From NCBI RefSeq assembly GCF_016294135.1, contig NZ_JAEDCO010000050.1, forward strand, positions 1-8,831: DNA of 8,831 nucleotides, given 5' to 3'. Every line of letters begins with the position of its first letter. Positions within the stretch are counted from its first letter, which is position 1. The DNA comes from Methanobrevibacter ruminantium. Lineage in GTDB: Archaea > Methanobacteriota > Methanobacteria > Methanobacteriales > Methanobacteriaceae. Shown piece after piece: positions 1-5,804 of this stretch. The notes beneath the pieces were generated by a model. The model was not told the origin of the DNA and did no database searches. It saw only the letters and a list, made by a program, of their open reading frames with translations. The translations under genes were made by a program, and so were the position numbers.

Positions 1-746
1 TGAACAGCATCAAGGATTTCATCTCTACTTAAAGGTGCTTCTCCACCTTTTTGCATGGAACAGACATGGTTTCCTTCATCAGTTACACCAATAGTTATTC
101 TAGCATCCAAGATTTCTTCCTCTTCTAAAGAAGGATCTAAAATCAAGCCATTGCCGATTTTTACAAAGGTGGATAAAGCTAATTTGTCTCTGATTGGTAA
201 ATCCATGGTTTCATCTTCAGATAAGACAACTTCATCATCAATGTATTCAGCAACAGGTAATTTAGTGTTCATTAAAGCTGCCATTACAGCAAGGTTAGAT
301 GCATCAAAGAGATTTCCATCGTAATCGATTACATGCAAGTCAATGAAAAGCATCCAAACTTTTTTACCTTCTTCAATACAAAGCTTTTCTAAGTCCACTA
401 ATTCACTTTCACGAATTCCACGGTCCACTACACGTGCAAGTTCAATGGATTCAGGGCTAGGTGGACCTGGTTCAAATCCAGGAGCAGCCATTGGCAATAA
501 TTCACAATTGGTCATTAAGACCCCTAAATTAGGAGTGTCCCCAAATGGTTCACCAATAGTTGGCTTTACACCTACAATAACTTGAGTGTCCCCTAATTTT
601 ACTCTTGCAGAACCTTCTGCCTTTTCAATCACATTAGGTTCAATGAAAATATCTCTTCTTTCATCAAAAGCTCTTCCATCAGCTCTTTTACCATCATTTA
701 TAAGTCTTGTAATACTTTTTCTAGTAATTTCTGGTACAATATCCAT
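1..746 (-). CDS. rrp42: Exosome complex subunit Rrp42 (partial, C-terminus off window)
   Basis: This is the non-catalytic RNase PH-fold subunit of the archaeal exosome. In the family it alternates with Rrp41 in a hexameric ring, shaping the RNA channel and active site. I translated 248 complete codons from the ATG at 744-746. The protein starts MDIVPEITRKSITRLINDGK, followed by RADGRAFDERRDI, then a GDTQVIVGVKPTIGEPF strand region and the typical Rrp42 stretch LLPMAAPGFEPGPPSPE. The Asp pair used by Rrp41 for catalysis is not in the matching place, as expected for Rrp42. The frame is open to base 1; from usual family length I infer that only about 15-25 residues are missing. It starts 11 bp after the rrp41 stop. 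An SD-like AGGTTGTGA (751-759) overlaps that stop codon, so the two genes are probably translationally coupled. An in-frame stop just upstream (762-764) rules out a much longer N-terminus. Confidence 0.95.
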   Translation of the reverse strand, partial: MDIVPEITRKSITRLINDGKRADGRAFDERRDIFIEPNVIEKAEGSARVKLGDTQVIVGVKPTIGEPFGDTPNLGVLMTNCELLPMAAPGFEPGPPSPESIELARVVDRGIRESELVDLEKLCIEEGKKVWMLFIDLHVIDYDGNLFDASNLAVMAALMNTKLPVAEYIDDEVVLSEDETMDLPIRDKLALSTFVKIGNGLILDPSLEEEEILDARITIGVTDEGNHVCSMQKGGEAPLSRDEILDAV

Positions 747-757
747 ATTTTCACAAC

Positions 758-1468
758 CTATTCAGAACTATACCTGTTCTTTAAAGCTTCATGTTGGAGT
801 TCGCTAATTTTCATACATCCTTCCATAGCTAAGTCCAAAGCTTCTTCAAATTCTTCTTCAGTTAAGTTACCGTCTGCTTGAAGTAAAGTAATTTCACCGG
901 TTCTTGGCATGATAGCGATAGGAACGTCAGCTTGTCCTTCCTTATCCTCTTTTTCAGATAAGTCTAAAACGATTTGGTCATTTACCTTACCTGCAGCACA
1001 TCCAACTACAATATCTTTCATTGGAATACCTGCATCAGCTAATGCTACAGCAGCTGCAGTGATTCCTGCACAACGGGTTCCTCCTTCAGCTTCAATTACT
1101 TCAATTGAAACATCAACCATTGATCTTGGGAATGATTCCAACATTAAAGCAGGTCTGAGTGCATCAGCAGCAATTTTGGAAATTTCAGTTGATCTTCTAT
1201 CTGGACCAGGTCTTTTACGGTCATCTACTGAAAATGGAGCCATATTGTATCTTACTCTAATTACACCAGTATTAGGTTTTAATAAACGTCTGATATAGGA
1301 TTCTCTTGGGCCGTATACAGATGCTAAGATTTTATTTCCACCAACTTCCAAGTAAGCAGAACCATCTGCTCTTTTCAAGACTCCAGCTTCAATTTTAATT
1401 GGACGGAGCTCATTGTAAGCTCTGCCGTCAGCTCTTAATTCTTTGTCATTTGAGATAATAAAAAACAC
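758..1468 (-). CDS. rrp41: Exosome complex catalytic subunit Rrp41
   Basis: This is the phosphorolytic 3'-5' exoribonuclease subunit of the archaeal exosome. It uses phosphate to release nucleoside diphosphates and can run in reverse to add A-rich tails. The RNase PH fold is clear: ELRADGRAYNELRPIKIEAG near the N-terminus, RPGPDRRSTE at residues 86-95 with the phosphate/RNA-binding arginines, GGTRCAGITAA at 129-139, and the catalytic pair D175 and D181 in EDKEGQAD. The enzyme therefore looks active. Length (about 233-236 residues) is normal. The longest start is a GTG at 1466-1468, but that GTG is itself the end of the strong SD AGAGGTG (1466-1472). The better-spaced start is an ATT at 1457-1459, which would give 233 residues. 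It lies 56 bp after rrp4 and 11 bp before rrp42, in one operon. Confidence 0.96.
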   Translation of the reverse strand: MFFIISNDKELRADGRAYNELRPIKIEAGVLKRADGSAYLEVGGNKILASVYGPRESYIRRLLKPNTGVIRVRYNMAPFSVDDRKRPGPDRRSTEISKIAADALRPALMLESFPRSMVDVSIEVIEAEGGTRCAGITAAAVALADAGIPMKDIVVGCAAGKVNDQIVLDLSEKEDKEGQADVPIAIMPRTGEITLLQADGNLTEEEFEEALDLAMEGCMKISELQHEALKNRYSSE

Positions 1469-1472
1469 CTCT
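1466..1472 (-). promoter_or_regulatory. Shine-Dalgarno site deciding the rrp41 start
   Basis: On the minus strand the sequence is AGAGGTG, followed by six Ts and then ATT ATC TCA AAT GAC. This is the best ribosome binding site in the area, and it contains the only standard in-frame start codon (GTG). A ribosome bound here would initiate about six bases downstream, at ATT 1457-1459. The nearby ATG at 1447-1449 is out of frame with rrp41. I infer initiation at ATT, a rare but known start codon. Confidence 0.55.
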
Positions 1473-1524
1473 TTAAAATCACATTCATAATTAACAATAA
1501 TTATTAAATTTTTAATTCAACAGC

Positions 1525-2859
1525 TTAAATACCTCTTCCTTGTGAAATGTTTAAAGTAGGAGATTTAGAATTATCTGCATGACTTAAATCAAAAGAAGAT
1601 TTATTGTTCTTTTTTTGCTCATTGATAAATTCATAGGTATCCATGAAATTAGGCTTTTTTGATTTTTCTTCTTTTTCTTCATCTTCAGAATCTTCTTGGG
1701 AAGCAAGTTCTTCAACTTCCTCTTCCGGAGCTTCTTCATCTTCCACTGCATCTTCATCTTCAGAATCTTCTTCTACAGCTTCTTCTTCAGAATCCTCTAA
1801 ATCTTCAGAATCTTCTTCCACGTCTTCTTCATCTTCAGAAATAGCATCAGAGATTACATCTTCCAATTCTTCATCAGAGATATCGTCTTCAAAGTCTTCG
1901 ATTTCTTCTTCAGAATCCTCATCATCTAAGTCTTCCTCATCGATATCTTCGTAATCTTCTGTTTCATCATTGAAGTCTTCCACATCATCTTCGAATTCCT
2001 CTTCTTCAGAATCCTCATCATCTAAGTCTTCTTCTGAGTCTTCATCGATGAATCCTTCTTCAGCTAATTCCTTTTCAACTTCATCTCTGAAATCTTGAAG
2101 TTCAGGTTTTTTCAAGCCTTCTTCAAAAGCATCCTCTTCTTCCACTTCTTGTTCTGCTTCTTCAGCTTCTTCCTCTTCTGGAGGCAATTCGCCGTCAATA
2201 AGTAAACAAAGCTGGTTTTTAATTCTGTCAGTTAAACCAGAGGTATGAGCTTCTTTTTCGATTAACTTGATAATGTTCTTGACGATTTGTTCCATGTCTT
2301 CTTTACCTTTTACCCAAACAAGACCATTTTGACCGACTACAATCTTACAACCGGTTTTATCCTTGATCATGTTGATCATGGAACCTTTCTTACCAATTAA
2401 ACGAGGCACTTTTGTTGGAGCGATATCTACGATAACTCCGCCTTTGAATTTGCCCATTCCACGGCCTTTTAAACCTAATTTAACCTTTTTAACTTCATCA
2501 ACATCGACGATTCTTAAGAAAAGAACATCACCAATGTCAAATACTCTACTCAATTCCTTTTTCTCTCTTCCGAATACTTCAGATGCAGGTAAGATACCAG
2601 AGTATGGTGAGTTAATGTCTACTCCCCACATGGAAAATCTGACATCATCGATTTTACCAATAACCACATCTCCTTTTTTAGGAAGATATTTGCTTTTCAA
2701 AGGAATTACACTAATTTTCTTATTCCTTAAAGAAACTAAACCTAAGAGTTTGGAACAAATTTTCCCATCATCTTCAAAGGTTCCTCTTCCTGGATAATAA
2801 TCATCCTCTGCTAATAATTCTCCAGGAACAACTAAATCTTTTTCATTCACATATATCAT
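1525..2859 (-). CDS. rrp4: Exosome RNA-binding cap subunit Rrp4 with very long acidic tail
   Basis: Rrp4 forms part of the trimeric cap on the Rrp41/Rrp42 ring and guides RNA into it. Counting from the longest ATG (2872-2874), the N-terminal domain covers residues 6-60, the S1 domain about 65-135 (KKGDVVIGKIDDVRFSMWGV), and the KH domain about 145-215 with the GxxG loop GKKG at 161-164. The fold ends near residue 230. Residues 233-404 then form a tail of about 60% Asp+Glu by hand count, with repeated DSEEE and DSEDE blocks. A basic/polar tip follows at 405-449 (FMDTYEFINEQ, ending SQGRGI). Archaeal Rrp4 proteins are usually about 220-310 residues, so 444-449 is long. I chose the second ATG (2857-2859, MIYVNEKDLVVPGE) because the family normally starts there; the longer form adds MGSIC. 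The frame is open throughout and there is no sign of a frameshift. Confidence 0.95.
   Translation of the reverse strand: MIYVNEKDLVVPGELLAEDDYYPGRGTFEDDGKICSKLLGLVSLRNKKISVIPLKSKYLPKKGDVVIGKIDDVRFSMWGVDINSPYSGILPASEVFGREKKELSRVFDIGDVLFLRIVDVDEVKKVKLGLKGRGMGKFKGGVIVDIAPTKVPRLIGKKGSMINMIKDKTGCKIVVGQNGLVWVKGKEDMEQIVKNIIKLIEKEAHTSGLTDRIKNQLCLLIDGELPPEEEEAEEAEQEVEEEDAFEEGLKKPELQDFRDEVEKELAEEGFIDEDSEEDLDDEDSEEEEFEDDVEDFNDETEDYEDIDEEDLDDEDSEEEIEDFEDDISDEELEDVISDAISEDEEDVEEDSEDLEDSEEEAVEEDSEDEDAVEDEEAPEEEVEELASQEDSEDEEKEEKSKKPNFMDTYEFINEQKKNNKSSFDLSHADNSKSPTLNISQGRGI
1904..2031 (-). repeat. In-frame 32-bp direct repeat within the acidic tail of rrp4
   Basis: Two identical 32-base copies lie at 1904-1935 and 2000-2031, exactly 96 bp (32 codons) apart. 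Both encode the block EDLDDEDSEE (residues 314-323 and 282-291). Sequence on either side is also similar at the protein level (EEFEDDVEDF versus EIEDFEDDI). This suggests the tail grew by in-frame duplication, with later divergence between the copies. It is a small coding repeat, not a CRISPR or mobile-element repeat. Confidence 0.85.
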
Positions 2860-2963
2860 ACATATACTTCCCATAAGAGTATATTAAATTCAACTACACA
2901 CCTAAATTAAAACACCTATAACGTTAATCCAATTAGTCTCTTATTCTCTAATCAAATTAAAAT

Positions 2964-2985
2964 CCATAGCCATTTATTGCTATAG
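2964..2985 (-). other. Weak hairpin between SBDS and rrp4
   Basis: Inverted arms at 2966-2970 and 2979-2983 (ATAGC/GCTAT) make a five-pair stem, extended by one more pair (2964/2985) across a mismatch. It sits about 14 bases after the SBDS stop in the 124-165 bp spacer before rrp4. There is no strong T-run after it, so I do not call it a terminator. It may be chance or an mRNA processing or stability element. Confidence 0.2.
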
Positions 2986-2998
2986 ATTAAACATATAG

Positions 2999-3703
2999 CT
3001 AATTTATTAATTTAGTTTCAGCTTCTCCTCCTGAGATAGAAGCCATTTTATGATTAAAATCATCTTGAAGACCACCAGGCATTTCCACAATTCCAATCCA
3101 AGAACCATCTTGTTGCCATTCTTCATTTACAATTTGTCCAAATGGGCGAATTACAGAATAAGCATTACCTGCTGCTGTGCTTGGCAATCTAACAGCCATT
3201 TTAACTTTTTCAAATTTAATTGGGATTAAAACTTTAATTGCTTTTAAAGCTATTTGAACCTGTTCATCAACAGATTTAAATGCATCGACTTTAACTTTAG
3301 CTTCGTTCATAGCATTTTCAATTCTCATTACTGGATGTGGAAGACCGTTTTGAGGGTTAATTCCTTCTCTTGCTATTTTAGCAATGACTTGTTTCCTCTT
3401 GTCCTCTTGCATTTGCCTTCTTTGTTCAGCAGTTAATTGAACATGCCCTTTTAGAAGAATTTGACTAGCCACTTCCAAAACATCAGTAGTTCCAAATACC
3501 TTTTCCATTGCTTCCTCAGAAGCCTTGTCTCCTTTTTTGGAATCTTTGAATATTTCTTCAACAGCCAATATTTCTTCAATTTCAATTTCTTTTTCATTAT
3601 CTGGATTTCTAAAGTCTGCAGCTAAATCAGGATCAACTAAAATTTCAAATTTTTCTCCAAAAGATTCTAATCTTGCAATAATAGCATCATCTACATTTAC
3701 CAT
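2999..3703 (-). CDS. sdo1: Ribosome maturation factor SBDS/Sdo1 homologue
   Basis: This is the archaeal orthologue of the Shwachman-Bodian-Diamond protein. In eukaryotes it helps release the anti-association factor eIF6 from the 60S subunit; the archaeal protein is thought to act in large-subunit maturation with aIF6. The 234 residues match the family's usual length. The N-terminal FYSH domain is recognisable from MVNVDDAIIARLESFGEKFE and the DPDLAADFR stretch. The central helical domain includes LLKGHVQLTAEQRRQMQEDK and the IAREGINPQNGLPHPVMRIE region. The C-terminal ferredoxin-like domain covers roughly residues 160-225. The ATG start is supported by GGTGA at 3710-3714, six bases upstream. 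Its place between psmA and rrp4 is the conserved archaeal arrangement, but here a 306-bp gap precedes it, so it may have its own promoter and head the exosome unit. Confidence 0.96.
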   Translation of the reverse strand: MVNVDDAIIARLESFGEKFEILVDPDLAADFRNPDNEKEIEIEEILAVEEIFKDSKKGDKASEEAMEKVFGTTDVLEVASQILLKGHVQLTAEQRRQMQEDKRKQVIAKIAREGINPQNGLPHPVMRIENAMNEAKVKVDAFKSVDEQVQIALKAIKVLIPIKFEKVKMAVRLPSTAAGNAYSVIRPFGQIVNEEWQQDGSWIGIVEMPGGLQDDFNHKMASISGGEAETKLIN

Positions 3704-3746
3704 GCTTACTCACCAAAAACCAATTAATTTGATATTCTTTTTAATA

Positions 3747-3754
3747 CATTTAAA
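3747..3754 (-). promoter_or_regulatory. Candidate TATA box for SBDS
   Basis: On the minus strand the sequence reads TTTAAATG, about 45 bases before the SBDS start codon. A start site about 25 bases further on would leave a leader of roughly 20 nt carrying the GGTGA ribosome binding site. In such AT-rich DNA this match is weak evidence by itself; the terminator-like element upstream makes it more likely. Confidence 0.3.
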
Positions 3755-3790
3755 AAAACAAAAAAATGTATGAAAATTTTTAATACATTA

Positions 3791-3830
3791 ATAAAAAAGT
3801 AAAAATGAAAATGAGTTCAAAATGAACTCA
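3791..3830 (-). terminator. Hairpin with T-rich tail downstream of psmA
   Basis: A perfect 8-bp inverted repeat, TGAGTTCA (3812-3819) and TGAACTCA (3823-3830), encloses a three-base loop. In the minus direction it is followed by runs of Ts down to about 3791. It lies about 180 bases past the psmA stop and would separate psmA from SBDS. Archaeal termination depends mainly on T-runs, so the stem may matter more for RNA stability. Confidence 0.45.
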
Positions 3831-3948
3831 AAAACTAAAATAAAAATTTAAGATAAAGTTAAGAATGTTAAGAAAACTTATGGATTATTTTCAAAACCAT
3901 TTAGATTCATTAAATATGCTTAACAATCATCCTTAAATGTTTATGTTC

Positions 3949-3982
3949 ACTTAAAAGTTTTTCTGTAAGAACTAGCTTAAGT
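3949..3982. other. Imperfect hairpin after the psmA stop
   Basis: The outer arms ACTTAA (3949-3954) and TTAAGT (3977-3982) are complementary. An inner stem pairs 3956-3962 with 3967-3973 around a four-base loop, with one G-U pair on the plus strand and an A-C mismatch on the minus strand. It starts about 27 bases after the psmA stop. No T-run follows it, so it could be a 3' UTR structure or chance. Confidence 0.25.
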
Positions 3983-4009
3983 CCAAACTTTGCAGTTTTC
4001 CTAACAGTC

Positions 4010-4903
4010 TTACTCTTCAGAACCTTCTTCACCATCGCTTTCTTCAGAAACATTTTCATCTACAACATCTTCAGAAGTCTCTTCGAAAGCTTCATCTTCA
4101 GCAGTTCCATCTGCTTTTTCTTCGACTACTTCTTCATCCTCTTCCTCAGATTCCTCTTCCTCTTCTTCAGCATTTCTCTCAAGAAGAGCTTCGACATACT
4201 CAGATACTTCATCATCAGATAATTTTCTGTAGCTTTGAGTATCTACTTCAATGACAGCTATTTCAACGCTTTGAGCAGTGGTTCTTCCTTCAGTAGCTTC
4301 ATAAAGTGCATCTAAACCTAAGTTGATTGCATCCTCTAAGCTAATGTCGTCTTCATATCTTTCCTCAAAGACATCCATAGCTGCTTGTACACCAGATCCA
4401 ATAGCAGTGGCCTTGTATTCAATTAAAGCACCACTTGGGTCTGTTTCGAATAATTTTACTTCTTCACCGTTCACTCCACCAATGATGAGTGCTGAACCGA
4501 AAGGTCTTACACCACCATTTTGAGTGTACATTTGTTTCATGTCACAGATTTTTTTAGCTAAACCTCCAACAAGAATTGGTTCATTATAGGTTATTCTGTT
4601 AATTTGAGATTCAATACGTGCTCTTTCGATTAATGCTCTTGCATCAGCTACAAGACCAGAAGTAGCAGCACCAATATGATTATCGATTTGGAATATTTTT
4701 TCAATAGATTTTGCTTCAACTAATCTGCTTACAGTTCTTTTATCTACAATGAGAACTACACCTTCTTTGGATTTAAGACCTAAAGAGGTAGTTCCTCTTT
4801 TTACAGCTTCTCTTGCATATTCTACTTGGAAAAGTCTTCCATCTGGGCTAAATACAGTAATTGCTCTGTCATAGCCCGCATTTTGTTGTTGTAAAGGTTG
4901 CAT
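4010..4903 (-). CDS. psmA: 20S proteasome alpha subunit with acidic C-terminal tail
   Basis: PsmA forms the outer rings of the archaeal 20S proteasome, gating entry to the beta-subunit protease chamber and docking ATPases such as PAN. The alpha signature is complete: YDRAITVFSPDGRLFQVEYA at residues 11-30. By alignment with the Thermoplasma protein, Y11, D12, P20 and Y29 match the gate residues, and K69 in KSIEK matches the lysine that binds the ATPase HbYX tail. TSGLVADAR (81-89), NGGVRPFG (129-136) and ATAIGSG (165-171) are also present. The fold ends near residue 243. Residues 246-297 form an extra tail of about 60% Asp+Glu, making the protein about 40-50 residues longer than typical. The ATG is preceded by GGTGAT (4909-4914) with a five-base spacer. 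Gaps of 511 bp upstream and 306 bp downstream suggest a separate transcript. No psmB is in the window. Confidence 0.97.
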   Translation of the reverse strand: MQPLQQQNAGYDRAITVFSPDGRLFQVEYAREAVKRGTTSLGLKSKEGVVLIVDKRTVSRLVEAKSIEKIFQIDNHIGAATSGLVADARALIERARIESQINRITYNEPILVGGLAKKICDMKQMYTQNGGVRPFGSALIIGGVNGEEVKLFETDPSGALIEYKATAIGSGVQAAMDVFEERYEDDISLEDAINLGLDALYEATEGRTTAQSVEIAVIEVDTQSYRKLSDDEVSEYVEALLERNAEEEEEESEEEDEEVVEEKADGTAEDEAFEETSEDVVDENVSEESDGEEGSEE

Positions 4904-4970
4904 TTAATATCACCTATTTTCTATAAAATTTTAAATTTCACAAACAAATTACTTAATAAATTACATATTT

Positions 4971-4979
4971 TATTTAAAA
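4971..4979 (-). promoter_or_regulatory. Candidate TATA box for psmA
   Basis: On the minus strand the sequence is TTTTAAATA, about 70 bases upstream of the psmA ATG, giving a predicted leader of about 45 nt. Several other AT-rich octamers nearby would also fit. That a promoter lies in this gap follows from the terminator upstream; the exact box is a guess. Confidence 0.22.
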
Positions 4980-5340
4980 TCAATCCAATTTATCTAAAAT
5001 TACACAGCATAATTACTTTATCAAATAATAAATAAACTAAATACTTTTTAAATTTATTCTTAAATTTAAAGATTATGCATTATTTAACTCATTTCATCTT
5101 ATTTTAATCTTATCTTATAAATTACAGCCTTTTAAAAAGAATAAATAAAATATCGGCCATAATTTACTTTTAAACAAATTCAAATTAATTTTAAAAAATA
5201 AACCAAACATTCTGTTATTTGGTAATATGTATTTTATTGATATTTCTGTCAATACTATATTATAATAAAGTTATTTATAAATGTTTTTAAATTTTTTATT
5301 CTTCATTGATTTTTCTTGAAAAGAAAAAGAGAAATTTTTT

Positions 5341-5414
5341 AAAAAAGAAGGTAGAAAATAAACTAAAACTAAAAAAAGATAGAAAATTACAAAACAAAGT
5401 TAAAAAAAAAAAAA
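5341..5414 (-). terminator. Oligo-T terminator after rnp2
   Basis: Immediately after the rnp2 stop codon the minus strand has a run of 13 Ts (5402-5414). Further T-runs follow within 75 bases, including seven at 5371-5377 and six at 5341-5346. T-runs in the non-template strand are the known archaeal termination signal. This probably ends the rnp3-rnp2 transcript before psmA. Confidence 0.65.
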
Positions 5415-5804
5415 TTATTGGATGTTATCCTCACCAATGAATTTGGAAATTCCTGATTTGACTGTTCCTGAAACTCCAATTGTATTGATAGCTATTTTCC
5501 TTTTATTTTGCCTTGTTAAAGTGGATAGTGCAACCCTTACATCATTTTCATAAGATCTTCCACATCTTAATACTGTCTTATAATTGAAAATAGCTTCATT
5601 GTTTTGGGTGCTTTCTTCAATGAGGTAATGTCTCATGACCCATAAGTCAAAGTTGCTTGAATGGTTCTCTCCCCAGTATCTAATGCAAGCATCCCAGCAA
5701 TATACCAACATGTCTTCCTTGGATATTTCCACTTCTGACTTTACATCAAGAACAAGATAATGATGGTTTTTCCTAAGTGTTGGAGGCAATACCTTTAGTT
5801 TCAT
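5415..5804 (-). CDS. rnp2: Ribonuclease P protein component 2 (Pop5 homologue)
   Basis: Rnp2 is the archaeal homologue of eukaryotic Pop5. It pairs with Rnp3 (Rpp30) and supports the catalytic domain of RNase P RNA in 5' maturation of tRNA. The 129 residues have the family layout: a strand starting KLKVLPPTLRKNHHYLVLDV, a helix with WDACIRYWGE, a strand with VLRCGR (residues 78-83) and a C-terminal strand and helix, INTIGVSGTVKSGISKFI. The ATG at 5802-5804 overlaps the rnp3 stop as ATGA. GGAGGATGA at 5808-5816 gives an excellent ribosome binding site within the end of rnp3. The coupling fits equal production of the two partner proteins. The gene ends directly in a T13 run. Confidence 0.94.
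   Translation of the reverse strand: MKLKVLPPTLRKNHHYLVLDVKSEVEISKEDMLVYCWDACIRYWGENHSSNFDLWVMRHYLIEESTQNNEAIFNYKTVLRCGRSYENDVRVALSTLTRQNKRKIAINTIGVSGTVKSGISKFIGEDNIQ

Larger units (their letters stand above)
3704..4009. other. Gap between psmA and SBDS: terminator plus probable promoter
   Basis: No convincing gene is present in these 306 bp. Reading in the direction of transcription, the gap holds a hairpin about 30-60 bases after the psmA stop (3949-3982), a second hairpin with T-rich sequence (3791-3830), and a TATA-like box with an SD for SBDS. The sequence AATACATT occurs at 3743-3750 and 3782-3789, and its inverse lies at 3765-3771, so short AT-rich repeats are present around the likely promoter. 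Confidence 0.5.
4904..5414. other. 511-bp AT-rich gap between rnp2 and psmA
   Basis: I find no supportable gene or structured RNA here. The longest reading frames are very short and lack ribosome binding sites, and there are no GC-rich stems of the kind seen in tRNAs or other stable RNAs of AT-rich archaea. In the direction of transcription it contains the rnp2 terminator (5341-5414), a small inverted repeat at 5310-5328 (TTTTTCTT/AAGAAAAA), a long AT-rich stretch, and the psmA promoter and ribosome binding site close to 4904-4980. Confidence 0.5.

Noticed and set aside
55..807. Three plus-strand open frames opposite rrp42
   Set aside because: The minus-strand translation gives a complete, recognisable Rrp42, so these are shadows.
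909..1298. Plus-strand 129-residue open frame within rrp41
   Set aside because: It is fully contained antisense to a highly conserved gene and encodes no recognisable domain.
1643..1954. Plus-strand Ser-rich open frame opposite rrp4
   Set aside because: It is the antisense reading of the Glu/Asp codons of the Rrp4 tail (GAA/GAT give TTC/ATC and Ser codons in other frames). There is no ribosome binding site and the minus-strand gene is certain.
1663..2178. Repeated CTTCAGAATCTTC-like units as a tandem array or CRISPR
   Set aside because: The units keep a continuous Rrp4 reading frame, are irregularly spaced and have no unique spacers. They are degenerate codons for acidic residues.
2363..2797. 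Plus-strand 144-residue open frame within rrp4
   Set aside because: It is antisense to the conserved S1-KH core, with no ribosome binding site or family resemblance.
4010..4168. Frameshift or misassembly producing the acidic end of PsmA
   Set aside because: The frame is continuous from the alpha fold into the tail, codon use does not change, and similar tails occur on two neighbouring genes.
4904..5414. A tRNA or other stable RNA gene in the 511-bp gap
   Set aside because: No cloverleaf, no GC-rich stems and no conserved tRNA boxes could be found by eye on either strand.
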